This document shows, piece after piece, positions 50,370 through 59,215 of a stretch of 64,000 nt of DNA. The translations under genes and the position numbers were made by a program. Each line of letters opens with the position of its first letter. Position 1 is the first letter of the stretch. Below the pieces are notes generated by a model. The model worked only from the letters and a program-made list of their open reading frames with translations. It was not told where the DNA came from and ran no database searches. Source of the stretch: SpSt-501 sp037481615 (GTDB lineage Bacteria; Desulfobacterota; Desulfobacteria; Desulfobacterales; SpSt-501); the NCBI GenBank assembly GCA_037481615.1, contig JBBFLI010000010.1. One strand, 5' to 3'.

Positions 50370-51755
50370 ATGCCCGAGGGAAAACTCTGCAACCGGCAGC
50401 CCGTGACGACGCTCGAGCAGCTCCAGGCGCTGCTCGCCGACAAGGGCGGAAAGCAGTACTATGAGGAGATGAACCGCCTCGAGGTGGACGCGAAGGCGCT
50501 CTGGGACCTCATCCAGCGCACCTGCAAGTCGCGTATCCGCACCTGGCTCGAGATCTGCACCCACTGCGGGCTGTGCGCCGAGAGCTGCTTCTACTACCTC
50601 GCCAACCACAAGGACCCGACCCAGGTCCCGGCCTACAAGATCCAGAGCACGCTCGGCGAGATGATCCGCCGCAAGGGGCGGGTGGACAACGCCTTCATGC
50701 AGTACACGATGGACACGGTGTTCGCGAAATGCACCTGCTGCAACCGCTGCGCGATCTATTGCCCGCTCGGGATCGACACCGGGGTCATGGCGAGCTACAC
50801 GCGCGGGTTGCTCTTCTCGCAGGGGTTCACCCCCTGGGAGATGAAGATCGGCTCCGGCATGCACCGCGTCTTCCGTGCGCAGATGGATGTGACGACCCAG
50901 GACTGGGTCGAGACCTGCGAGTGGATGGCCGAGGAGACGAGCGAGGACTGGCCGGGCCTCGAAATCCCGATCGATAAGGAAAACGCCGACATCCTCTACA
51001 CGGTGAACGCGCGCGAGCCCAAGCACTACCCGGAGGACATCGCCCAGGCGGCGATCCTCTTCCATGTCGCCGGGGAAAACTGGACGGTCCCCAGCGAGGG
51101 GTGGGAGGAGACCAGCCTCGCCATGTTCGCGGGCGACTGGGAGGGCTGCCGCCAGCAGGTGCAGAGCGTCTACGACGCCATGGCCCGGCTCAAACCCAAG
51201 CGCATGGTGGTGACCGAGTGCGGGCACGCCTACCGCGCGACCGTGATCGAAGGCCCCTACTGGGCGGGCCTGCCCACGGGGAAAACGCCCGTCGAGACGC
51301 TGCACTACGTGGAATGGGTGGCCGAGGCGCTGCGCACCGGAAAGCTCAAGATCGACCCCCGCAAGAAGATCCAGGAGCCGGTGACCTACCAGGACTCCTG
51401 CAACTACATCCGCAACGGCGGGCTCGCCGACGCCGCGCGCTACATCATGAGCCAGATCGCCGAGGACTTCCGCGAGATGGGGCCCAGCCGGGAGCACAAC
51501 TTCTGCTGCGGCGGCGGGGGGGGGTTGAACGGCATCGGCCGCTACCGCGAGCAGCGCAACGTGGGGCTCCGGGTGAAGCGCGACCAGATCCTCGCCACCG
51601 GCGCGAAGCTCGTGGTCGCCCCCTGCCACAACTGCTGGGACGCGATCCGCGACCTCGAGGAGATCTACCGCATCGGCATCCGCTGGACCTTCCTCAAGCC
51701 GCTCTTGATCAACATGATCGAGGTGCCCGAGCACCTCCGCCCGACGGAGGAGTGA
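50370..51755 (+). CDS. hmcF: HmcF, cytoplasmic HdrD-like Fe-S protein
   Basis: 461 residues. Two [4Fe-4S] motifs 'CTHCGLCAESC' (~65) and 'CTCCNRCAIYCP' (~125) are followed by two CCG-type cysteine regions: 'VVTECGHAYRAT' with 'YQDSCNYIRNGG', then 'FCCGGGGGLNG' with 'APCHNCWD'. The architecture is that of heterodisulfide-reductase-like subunits. It is the cytoplasmic end of the Hmc conduit. It is a paralogue of tmcB at 59613. Confidence 0.95.
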   Translation: MPEGKLCNRQPVTTLEQLQALLADKGGKQYYEEMNRLEVDAKALWDLIQRTCKSRIRTWLEICTHCGLCAESCFYYLANHKDPTQVPAYKIQSTLGEMIRRKGRVDNAFMQYTMDTVFAKCTCCNRCAIYCPLGIDTGVMASYTRGLLFSQGFTPWEMKIGSGMHRVFRAQMDVTTQDWVETCEWMAEETSEDWPGLEIPIDKENADILYTVNAREPKHYPEDIAQAAILFHVAGENWTVPSEGWEETSLAMFAGDWEGCRQQVQSVYDAMARLKPKRMVVTECGHAYRATVIEGPYWAGLPTGKTPVETLHYVEWVAEALRTGKLKIDPRKKIQEPVTYQDSCNYIRNGGLADAARYIMSQIAEDFREMGPSREHNFCCGGGGGLNGIGRYREQRNVGLRVKRDQILATGAKLVVAPCHNCWDAIRDLEEIYRIGIRWTFLKPLLINMIEVPEHLRPTEE

Positions 51756-51760
51756 GCCCG

Positions 51761-52297
51761 ATGGACAAGGTGCAGATCTCCGGCGACGGCGCCCTCTCCC
51801 AGGGCGGCAAACCGGTCGTCACCGACCCGCTGCTCTGTCTGGGGAGCCGGGTCGAACTCGACCCCGGATTCACCCTGCGGAGCTTCTTCCGCATGATCGA
51901 GCGCTACCCCGACTTCTCCCGCCTGAACGCCTTTCTGCCCGAGTGCCTCGAGCTCTACCGCGCCTGCCCCGCCGGGGAATGCACCGCCCCGGGGGTCGGC
52001 CGCCTCGAGTTCTACAAGACGGTCGAGATGAGCGGCTTCCCCGGCGAGCCGCGCCTCGAGATCTACCACACCCTCTGCGGCCGGGAGGGGGAGACGACCT
52101 GCGAGATCCGGCAGCTCCCCCTCGAGCAGCTCCTCGACCTTCCCCTGCGGATCGGCAGGCTCAAGCACGTGGTCTTCGGCGACCGGGTCGATGTGCTCGA
52201 GTTCGACACCGTCTTCAACCTCTTCGAGTTCATCGAGGGGATCGTCTGGCAGCTCAGCTTTCACCGCAGCCCCAAAGAGTGCGCGCTGAGGAGATGA
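51761..52297 (+). CDS. Conserved hypothetical protein of hmc/tmc loci
   Basis: 178 residues, soluble, no signal. Distinct blocks are 'SFFRMIERYPDFSRLNAFLPECLELYRACPAGECTAPG' around 40-78 (three Cys close together), 'LEIYHTLCGREGETTCEIR' and a C-terminal 'VFNLFEFIEGIVWQLSFH'. I recall an unnamed gene beside a universal stress protein next to tmc in Desulfovibrio vulgaris that may be its counterpart. It starts 5 bases after hmcF and 3 bases before the next gene, so it is firmly in the operon. The function is unknown. Confidence 0.75.
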   Translation: MDKVQISGDGALSQGGKPVVTDPLLCLGSRVELDPGFTLRSFFRMIERYPDFSRLNAFLPECLELYRACPAGECTAPGVGRLEFYKTVEMSGFPGEPRLEIYHTLCGREGETTCEIRQLPLEQLLDLPLRIGRLKHVVFGDRVDVLEFDTVFNLFEFIEGIVWQLSFHRSPKECALRR

Positions 52298-52300
52298 GCC

Positions 52301-53224
52301 ATGTTCAAGAAACTGCTCTTCGCGACGACGGCGTCCCCGGTCTGCGACAACGCGGCCAAGGTGGCCTTCGACCTGGAGATGAAATGGGAGGCGAAGCTGA
52401 TCATCCTGCACGTGCTCGGCATCCCCAGCCGCGGCTTCGGGCTGCAGGTGGTCGACGTGCGCACCGGGGAAAAGGAGCAGCCGAGCCCCGACTACCTCGA
52501 GTGGGTGACCGAGGAGCTGAAGACCACCTACGCCTCCTTCCTCGAGGAGAGCAACGCCCGGATCGTCACCGCGATCGGGGAGCCCTACCGGGAGATCCTG
52601 CGGCTCGCCCGCAAGGAAGACGTGGACATGATCCTCATGGGGGCCCACAGCCGGGACGAGGACGTCGGCGCCGCGCGGCACCGCCAGGTGGCCGGGAGCA
52701 CGCTGCGCCGGGTCGCCAAGGCGGCGCGCTGCCCGGTCGTCATCGTGAACCGGCCGTGCACGACCTGCTGGAAGCTCTTCTCCAACATCGTCGTCGGAAC
52801 CGACTTTTCGAAGGCCTCGGAGTCGGCCCTGCTCTGGGGCTACAAGCTCGCGCGCGAGGTCGGGGCGAACCTGCACGTGTTCCACGCGGTCGACATCACC
52901 GCCGGCGGGCTCACCCGCCCGGCGGGGCAGGCGGACCTCGAGCAGCGCATCCACGAAGCGCGCCGCCGCATCGAGCACCACCTCCTGCCGAAGCTCAGGG
53001 GCTATGAGAAGACCACCGTCGAAGTCTGGGAGGGCATCCCCTACGTCGAGATCCTCAAGTTCGCGCGCGCGCGGCAGGCGGACCTGATCGTGATGGCCCA
53101 CCACACCCGCGAGGTCGACCCCGAGGAGGCCGAGCTGGGCAGCACGGTCGAGGAGGTGGTCCTGCGCTCCTCCTGCCCCGTGGCGAGCGTGAACCACCCG
53201 GACAAGGTGGCCGATCTCCTCTGA
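52301..53224 (+). CDS. Tandem universal stress protein (two UspA domains)
   Basis: 307 residues. UspA domain 1 (~1-155: 'KKLLFATTASPVCDNAAKVAFDL', 'DVDMILMGAHSR', 'GSTLRRVAKAARCPVVIV') and domain 2 (~162-305: 'NIVVGTDFSKASESALLWG', 'ADLIVMAHHTR', 'GSTVEEVVLRSSCPVASV') are joined by 'NRPCTTCWKLF', an intact CxxC linker. The ATP-binding G-x2-G-x9-G(S/T) pattern is incomplete in both. It probably senses nucleotide or redox state for the hmc/tmc locus (inference). Confidence 0.9.
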   Translation: MFKKLLFATTASPVCDNAAKVAFDLEMKWEAKLIILHVLGIPSRGFGLQVVDVRTGEKEQPSPDYLEWVTEELKTTYASFLEESNARIVTAIGEPYREILRLARKEDVDMILMGAHSRDEDVGAARHRQVAGSTLRRVAKAARCPVVIVNRPCTTCWKLFSNIVVGTDFSKASESALLWGYKLAREVGANLHVFHAVDITAGGLTRPAGQADLEQRIHEARRRIEHHLLPKLRGYEKTTVEVWEGIPYVEILKFARARQADLIVMAHHTREVDPEEAELGSTVEEVVLRSSCPVASVNHPDKVADLL

Positions 53225-53240
53225 CCCCCGGCGAGGCGGC

Positions 53241-53645
53241 GTGGAGAAAAAGCGCATTCTCTTCGTCGACGACGAGCTCGACATGCGCATCTACCTCGCC
53301 ACCGTGCTCCGCACGGCGGGCTACGAGGCGAGCGGCGCGCGAAACGCGCGCGAGGCGCTGGATGCGGCCCGGCGGAGCCCGCCCGACCTCATCCTCATGG
53401 ACGTGATGATGCCGCAGGCCGGGGGGGTCGTCCTCTACCAGGAACTCAAGAAAGACCCCCGCCTGCGCGACATCCCCGTCGTGGTCCTGACCGGGGTCGG
53501 CGAGAAGCCCTTCGCCCACCACCTGCGCATGCTGAACCTGCGGCTGGCGGAGCCGCTGCCCCCGCCCGACGGCTACCTCGAAAAACCGGTCGAACCCGAC
53601 CGGCTGCTCCGGACGATCGAACCGCTCCTTCACCGCCAGGCGTGA
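53241..53645 (+). CDS. Stand-alone response-regulator receiver (Rrf1-like)
   Basis: 134 residues, GTG start behind GAGG. CheY-like receiver: acidic pair in 'ILFVDDELDMR', phospho-Asp in 'LILMDVMMP' (~53), Thr in 'VVVLTGVGE' and Lys in 'GYLEKPVEPD'. An insert after beta-5 ('HHLRMLNLRLAEPLPPPD') is unusual. There is no output domain. In D. vulgaris the hmc operon ends with a receiver gene, rrf1, so this is a likely positional equivalent. Confidence 0.9.
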   Translation: MEKKRILFVDDELDMRIYLATVLRTAGYEASGARNAREALDAARRSPPDLILMDVMMPQAGGVVLYQELKKDPRLRDIPVVVLTGVGEKPFAHHLRMLNLRLAEPLPPPDGYLEKPVEPDRLLRTIEPLLHRQA

Positions 53646-53651
53646 GCCCCC

Positions 53652-55292
53652 ATGGAAGACCCCCTCGCGAGCGGAACCCCGGCGCCCGTACCCGCCTCCG
53701 AGCGGCGGTTGCTGATCGCCGACGACGAGGAGGGCATCCGCCGGGTGCTGGGGATCACGCTGGCCGATGCCGGCTACGAGGTGCTCACCGCGGCCGACGG
53801 CGAGGAGGCGCTCGCCGTGTTCCGCCGCGAGCGTCCGGCCATCGTGCTCGCCGACATCCGCATGCCGGGGATGGACGGCCTGGAGCTGTTGCGCGCGATC
53901 AAGGCCGAGAGCCCGGAAACCGAGGTCATCCTGATCACCGGCCACGGCGACATGGAACTCGCCATCCAGAGCCTGAAGCTCGAGGCGACCGACTTCGTCA
54001 CCAAGCCGATTCAGGAGGACGTGCTCGAGATCGCGCTCAAGCGCGCCCGCGAGCGGCTGGCGATGCGGCGGCAACTCCGGGAGTATACCGAGAACCTGAA
54101 ACGGCTGGTCCGCAAGCAGGCCGCGCGCCTGGTCGAGCGCGAGCGGCTGGCGGCCGTCGACCAGGCGATCGAGGGTTTCTCCTCGGCGTTCCGGGGGCTC
54201 GCCGGGGATTTCGAGGGGGGGGTGCGCTTCTTCAACGATCTGCCCTGTTTCGTCTCCGTGCACGACCGCGATCTCGTCGTCGTCTCGGCGAACCCCCTCT
54301 ACGAATCGCGCCTGGGGGACCGGATCGGCCGCCGCAGCTGGGAGGTCTACCCCGAACGCCGCGACGACCCCTACCGCTGCCCCGTGGCGCTCACCGTGGA
54401 GTCCGGGCAGAGCCGGCGCAGCCAGGAGATCCTCGAAGCCGCCGACGGCACGCGCTTTCCGGCGCTCGTGCACACCGTGCCGATCCGCAACCGCGCCGGC
54501 GAGGTCGAGCTCGTCCTCGAGTTCGCCCTCGACATCTCCGAAGTCACGCGCCTGCGCGAGGAGCTGCGCACGACCCAGGAGCGGCTCGCCGCCCTCGGCC
54601 TGATGGTGAGCTCGGTCTCCCACGGGGTGAAGGGGATCCTGACCGGCCTCGATGCCGGGCTCTACCTCGTCCGCTCGGCGCTTTCGCGCAACCGGCCGGA
54701 AGAGGCCCGGGAGGGGCTCGAGGTCGCCTCCGAGATGGTCGAGCGGCTGCGGCGCGTGGTGCTCGACGTGCTCTCCTTCGCCAAGGAGCGACCGCTCGAG
54801 GCGCGGCGCACGGGGGTCGCCGCGTTCGCGGCGGCGTTGCTCTCGATGGCCGCCCACAAGGCCCGCCGCCACGGCATCGAGATCGCCTCCGAGATCTCCC
54901 CCGAGGCGGGGGAGTTCGCCGTGGACGAGGGGATCGCGCTTCCGGCGATGCTCAACCTTTTCGACAACGCCGTGGACGCCTGCCTCGCCGCCCCCGAACG
55001 CCGCCCGCACACGATCCGCCTGCGGGCCTTCGGGGAACCCGATGCCGTGGTCTTCGAGGTCGAGGACGACGGGGTGGGGATGGACGAGTCCGTCCGCGAG
55101 CACCTCTTCGAGCTCTTCTTTTCCTCGAAGGGCAAGGCGGGGACGGGGCTGGGGCTCTTTCTCACCCGCCAGGCGGTGCTGCGGCACGGGGGCGCCGTCG
55201 AGGTCCGCTCCGCCCCGGGGCGGGGCTCCTGCTTCCGGGTGCGGTTCCCGCGGACCCCCCCCCCCGCGCACGGAACTCCGCCGCCCCCGTAG
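53652..55292 (+). CDS. Receiver-PAS-histidine kinase hybrid
   Basis: 546 residues. An N-terminal receiver (~18-135; phospho-Asp in 'IVLADIRMPGMDG', Lys in 'FVTKPI') is followed by a linker helix, a PAS domain (~190-300, with 'DDPYRCPVALTVESGQ'), an H-box 'SVSHGVKGILTG' (~322) and an HATPase with N-box 'NLFDNAVDAC', 'DDGVGMDE' and 'GTGLGLFLT'. It is soluble. The receiver-first order suggests its kinase is gated by phosphorylation from another kinase. Its receiver and linker are near-identical to those of the gene at 57636. Confidence 0.92.
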   Translation: MEDPLASGTPAPVPASERRLLIADDEEGIRRVLGITLADAGYEVLTAADGEEALAVFRRERPAIVLADIRMPGMDGLELLRAIKAESPETEVILITGHGDMELAIQSLKLEATDFVTKPIQEDVLEIALKRARERLAMRRQLREYTENLKRLVRKQAARLVERERLAAVDQAIEGFSSAFRGLAGDFEGGVRFFNDLPCFVSVHDRDLVVVSANPLYESRLGDRIGRRSWEVYPERRDDPYRCPVALTVESGQSRRSQEILEAADGTRFPALVHTVPIRNRAGEVELVLEFALDISEVTRLREELRTTQERLAALGLMVSSVSHGVKGILTGLDAGLYLVRSALSRNRPEEAREGLEVASEMVERLRRVVLDVLSFAKERPLEARRTGVAAFAAALLSMAAHKARRHGIEIASEISPEAGEFAVDEGIALPAMLNLFDNAVDACLAAPERRPHTIRLRAFGEPDAVVFEVEDDGVGMDESVREHLFELFFSSKGKAGTGLGLFLTRQAVLRHGGAVEVRSAPGRGSCFRVRFPRTPPPAHGTPPPP

Positions 55293-55362
55293 CGGAGGTC
55301 TTCCCTCCCCTCCCGGGGGCGGCGTTTGCCCCCTTGCGGCGCTTTCCGGTATAGTGGGGGCC

Positions 55363-57639
55363 ATGACCGGGATCTTCGCCGCCGTCCAGCGCAGCCTCGC
55401 CGCGAAGCTCATCCTGAGCGTCGGCCTGATTCTGCTGCTCACCATCACCACCTGGTCTTATTTCAGCATCGCCTACCAAAAGCGCAGCCTCGAGCAGCAG
55501 GTCGTCCAGCACACCGACACCCTGGGGGATGCGATCAAGCTCGGCGCGCACTACGCCATGATGCTCAACGCGCGCGAGGACATCAACCAGATCATCACGA
55601 ACATGGGGCGGCTGCCCCAGGTCCGCAACATCCGCATCTACAACAAGGAAGGGGCGATCAAGTTCTCCAACCGCTCCGAGGAAGTGGAGCAGGTGACGAA
55701 CATCATGTCCGAGGCCTGCCACATCTGCCACCACTCGGAGCCCGCGCGGGTCGAGGTCGGGCTGCGCGAGCGCATCCGCTATTTCCGCGACGAGGACGGG
55801 CAGGCCGTCCTCGGGCTGATCAGCCCGATCTACAACGAGCCCGGCTGCGCGACGGGGGGCTGCCACTTCCACCCCGCCGACAAGCAGGTGCTGGGCGCGC
55901 TCGACGTCGTGGTCTCGCTCTCCGGCACCGAGGACGAGATCCGCTTCATGGAAAAGGGGGTCCTCGGGCTCGCGCTCGCCGCCTTCCTCGTCACCTCGGC
56001 GATGATCTTTCTCTTCGTCCTGCGCTTCGTGAACCGGCCGATCCGCAGCCTGATCGCCGGGACCCAGGCCATCTCGCACGGGGACTACAACGTGCGCCTG
56101 ACGATCGACCGCACCGACGAGATGGGGCAGCTCGCCGCGGCGATGAACTTCATGTGCCAGGAGATCGGGGAGAAGCAGGCCGAGCTGAACCGCCAGCGCG
56201 ACGAGTACCTGAACCTCTTCAACACCGTCCCCTGCGTGATCACCGTGCAGGACCGCGACTTCCGCCTGCTGCAGTACAACCGCGAGTTCGCCGACCTCTT
56301 CGACCCCCGGCCCGGCGACTTCTGCTACCACGCCTACAAGGGCCGCAGCGAGCCCTGCCCCCACTGCCCCGTCGAGAAGACCTTCGCCGACGGCCGGATC
56401 CACCTGAGCGAGGAGCGGGGCATCCACAAGGACGGCTCCCCCGCCTACTGGCTGGTCAAGACGACCCCCATCCGCAACGCCGAGGGCGAGATCGTCGCCG
56501 CCATGGAGGTGAACCTCGACATCACCCATCTCAAGCAGCTCGAATTCCTCCTCGAGCGCTCCGAGCGCAAGTACCACGAGATCTTCAACAACATCCCCAA
56601 CCCCCTCTTCGTGCTCGACGCCGAGAGCCTGGAGATCCGGGACGGCAACGAGGCCGTCGCGCGCGTCTACGGGTTTTCCCGGGAGGAGATCCTCGGCAAG
56701 AACTTCCTCGATCTCTTTCCCCCCGAGGACCGCGCCCGCATCCAGGAGCGGATCCGCCGGTCGAACGTGATCCACCAGATGCGGCAGCTGCGCCGCGACG
56801 GAAGCCCCTTCTATGTGGACATGTGGATCTCCCCCGCCGAGTACCCCGGCCGGCGGGCGCTGCTCGTGACGACGAGCGACATCACCCAGCGTCTCGAGAC
56901 CGAGCAGCAGCTCATCCAGGCGAGCAAGATGGCGACCCTGGGCGAGATGGCGACGGGGGTCGCCCACGAGCTGAACCAGCCGCTCGCCGTGATCAAGACG
57001 GCGAGCCGGTTCTTCGTCAAGAAGGTCCGCGCCGGGCAGGAGATCGCCCCCGAGGTGCTGGCGACGATGGCCGAGGAGATCGACAGCCATGTCGATCGGG
57101 CGAGCCGCATCATCAACCACCTGCGGGAATTCGGCCGCAAGAGCGAGCAGGCGTTGCAGCCCGTCTCCTTGAACGAGGTCCTGCGCCGCACGGCCGAGAT
57201 GTTCAGCCAGCAGCTGAAATCCCGCGGCATCGAGATCGTCTGGGATCTCGCGGAAGAGCTCCCGCCCGTGCTCGCCGAGACGAACCGCCTGGAGCAAGTC
57301 TTCATCAATCTGCTGATCAACGCGCGGGATGCGATCGAGGAGCGGGTTCTCGCGCACCCCCACCAGAAGGGGAGCAAAAAGATCTTCGTCAGCAGCCGCC
57401 GCGAGGGGGCGAAGGTCCTGGCGCGGGTCGAGGATACCGGGACCGGCATCCCCCCCGCGGTCCTCGCGCGGATCTTCGAGCCCTTCTTCACCACCAAGAA
57501 AGTGGGCAAGGGCACGGGGCTGGGCCTTTCGATCAGCTACCAGATCGTCCGCGATTTCGGGGGGACGATCCGTGCCGAGTCGATGCCGGGCGAGGGCGCG
57601 GTCTTCATCGTGGAACTCCCGGCGCAGGAGGTGGGATGA
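55363..57639 (+). CDS. Membrane histidine kinase with periplasmic c-type haem sensor
   Basis: 758 residues. TM1 (~15-37), periplasmic loop (~38-199) and TM2 (~200-222), then HAMP, two PAS domains and the kinase. The loop holds C119-x2-C122-H123 ('CHICHH') and C162-x4-C167-H168 ('CATGGCH'), so one classical and one CxxxxCH haem site. PAS1 has 'CPHCPVEKTF'. The H-box is 'MATGVAHELNQPLAVI', the N-box 'NLLINARDAI', then 'TGTGIPP' and 'GTGLGLSISY'. It probably senses periplasmic redox state or a gas. The start ATG at 55363 directly precedes TM1; the stop overlaps the next gene. Confidence 0.93.
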   Translation: MTGIFAAVQRSLAAKLILSVGLILLLTITTWSYFSIAYQKRSLEQQVVQHTDTLGDAIKLGAHYAMMLNAREDINQIITNMGRLPQVRNIRIYNKEGAIKFSNRSEEVEQVTNIMSEACHICHHSEPARVEVGLRERIRYFRDEDGQAVLGLISPIYNEPGCATGGCHFHPADKQVLGALDVVVSLSGTEDEIRFMEKGVLGLALAAFLVTSAMIFLFVLRFVNRPIRSLIAGTQAISHGDYNVRLTIDRTDEMGQLAAAMNFMCQEIGEKQAELNRQRDEYLNLFNTVPCVITVQDRDFRLLQYNREFADLFDPRPGDFCYHAYKGRSEPCPHCPVEKTFADGRIHLSEERGIHKDGSPAYWLVKTTPIRNAEGEIVAAMEVNLDITHLKQLEFLLERSERKYHEIFNNIPNPLFVLDAESLEIRDGNEAVARVYGFSREEILGKNFLDLFPPEDRARIQERIRRSNVIHQMRQLRRDGSPFYVDMWISPAEYPGRRALLVTTSDITQRLETEQQLIQASKMATLGEMATGVAHELNQPLAVIKTASRFFVKKVRAGQEIAPEVLATMAEEIDSHVDRASRIINHLREFGRKSEQALQPVSLNEVLRRTAEMFSQQLKSRGIEIVWDLAEELPPVLAETNRLEQVFINLLINARDAIEERVLAHPHQKGSKKIFVSSRREGAKVLARVEDTGTGIPPAVLARIFEPFFTTKKVGKGTGLGLSISYQIVRDFGGTIRAESMPGEGAVFIVELPAQEVG

Positions 57640-58802
57640 AGGGGGCCGAGGGGGAAGACCGCCGCATCCTGCTCGTCGACGACGAGCCGGGAATCCGCCG
57701 GGTCCTCTCGCTCACGCTCGCCGACGCCGGCTGGGAGGTCCTGTGCGCCGAAAACGGCGAGGAGGCTCTGGCGCTCTTCCGGGAAAAAAAACCGCCCATC
57801 GTGCTGACCGACATCAAGATGCCCGAGATGGACGGCATCGAGCTGTTGCGCCACATCAAGGCCGAGAGCCCCGACACCGAGGTGATCATGTTCACCGGCC
57901 ACGGGGACATGGAGCTTGCGATCCAGAGCCTGAAGCACGAGGCGACCGATTTCGTCACCAAGCCGATCCACGACGAGGTGCTCGAGATCGCGCTCAAGCG
58001 CGCCCGCGAGCGGATCGCCCTGCGCCGCAGGCTCCGGGAGTACACCGAGAACCTGGAGCGGCTGGTCGAGGAGAAGGCGCGGCGGCTGATCGAGGCCGAG
58101 CGGCTGGCGGCGGTGGGGCAGACGGCGGCCGAGCTCGCCCATACGATCAAGAACATCGCCAACGCCCTGGGGGGCAGCCTCTTCGTGCTCGGCAAGGGGA
58201 TCGAACTCGAAGAGAGGGAGACCCTCCGGCAGGGCTGGGGGATGGTCCAGCGCAACGTCGAGCGGATCAAGACCCTCGCCCTCGACCTGCTCCACTTCGG
58301 CCGGTACGCCGTCGTGCAGCCGGCGCCGGGCGATCCCAACGCCCCCGCCGAGGAGGCGGCGCGGCTGCTCGAGGAAAGACTGCAAAACGAGGGGATCGCC
58401 TTCTCCCTCGAAACCCTACCCGAGCCCCGTCCCGTTGCGATCGACGCCGGGGCGATCCAGCGGGCGCTGGTGAACCTCCTCACCAACGCCGCCGAAGCCT
58501 TCCGCGATCTGCCGGAAAACGACCCGCGGGAAAGACGGGTCGCGCTGCGCGTCCGCCCCCTGCCGGAGGGAGGCGTCCTCTACGAGGTCGAAGACAACGG
58601 CTGCGGCATGGAGGAGGAAGTCCGCGGCCGACTCTTCCAGGGGTTCTTCACCACCAAGGGCACGGCGGGCTCGGGGATCGGTCTGCTGCTCACGCGGCGC
58701 ATCGTGGAGGGGCACGGGGGGACGATCGCGATCGAAAGCCGCCCCGGCGAGGGGACGCGCGTGCGCCTGCTCCTGCCCGCCGGCGTCGGGGCCCCGCGGT
58801 GA
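57636..58802 (+). CDS. Receiver-histidine kinase hybrid (no PAS)
   Basis: 388 residues. Receiver ~10-125 ('ILLVDDEPGIRR', phospho-Asp in 'IVLTDIKMPEMDG', 'DFVTKPIHDE') is followed directly by a dimerisation helix and the kinase core: H-box 'AAELAHTIKNIANALGG' (~165), N-box 'NLLTNAAEAF', 'DNGCGMEE', 'GSGIGLLLT'. It shares almost the whole receiver plus following helix with the hybrid at 53652, indicating a recent tandem duplication with loss or gain of a PAS domain. The start overlaps the upstream kinase stop (ATGA). Confidence 0.92.
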   Translation: MKGAEGEDRRILLVDDEPGIRRVLSLTLADAGWEVLCAENGEEALALFREKKPPIVLTDIKMPEMDGIELLRHIKAESPDTEVIMFTGHGDMELAIQSLKHEATDFVTKPIHDEVLEIALKRARERIALRRRLREYTENLERLVEEKARRLIEAERLAAVGQTAAELAHTIKNIANALGGSLFVLGKGIELEERETLRQGWGMVQRNVERIKTLALDLLHFGRYAVVQPAPGDPNAPAEEAARLLEERLQNEGIAFSLETLPEPRPVAIDAGAIQRALVNLLTNAAEAFRDLPENDPRERRVALRVRPLPEGGVLYEVEDNGCGMEEEVRGRLFQGFFTTKGTAGSGIGLLLTRRIVEGHGGTIAIESRPGEGTRVRLLLPAGVGAPR

Positions 58803-58823
58803 GGAGCGTCCGCTCCCCCGCTC

Positions 58824-59174
58824 TCAGCCGATCGTGTTCTTGACGATCCCGATCAGCTTTTCGGGGTCGAAGGGTTTCTTCACGAAGGCGACCGCGTCCT
58901 TGACGGCGTGGTCGCCGTCGATCCCGCTGATCACGATGACCGGGATGTTTTTCAGTTCCCGGTCCTGGCGGAGTTTGCGGTAGAACCGCGGCCCCCACTC
59001 GCCGGGCATCTGCAGATCGAGCGTGATCAGGTCCGGCTTCTCCCGGCGCACGACCTCGAGCCCCTCCATGCTGCTCGAGGCGGTGCAGGTGGCGTAGCCG
59101 TTGTCGCTGAAGACCGCCTGGAGGTAGCGGACGATCACCGGGTCGTCGTCGATGATGAGGATCTTTTTGGGCAT
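58824..59174 (-). CDS. Stand-alone response-regulator receiver of the tmc operon
   Basis: 116 residues, receiver only. 'ILIIDDDPVIVRYLQ', phospho-Asp in 'LITLDLQMPGEWG', Ser in 'VIVISGIDGD' and Lys in 'AFVKKPFD' are all present. There is no output domain. It is the last gene of the tmc run, 41 bases after tmcA, and converges on the hybrid kinase gene with 21 bases between. The ATG at 59174 fits the family; the open frame upstream covers tmcA in another frame. Confidence 0.9.
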   Translation of the reverse strand: MPKKILIIDDDPVIVRYLQAVFSDNGYATCTASSSMEGLEVVRREKPDLITLDLQMPGEWGPRFYRKLRQDRELKNIPVIVISGIDGDHAVKDAVAFVKKPFDPEKLIGIVKNTIG

Positions 59175-59215
59175 CGTCGGCACTCTCTTTGCGGTTCGGG
59201 GCGGCGGCTTCCGCC

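Noticed and set aside
46739..50443. A 1234-codon minus-strand frame opposite hmcA-hmcE, and a 953-codon one opposite the PBP1A region (40155-43016).
   Set aside because: The plus-strand genes are certain. The antisense products are low-complexity Glu/Arg/Gly-rich sequence with no family resemblance.
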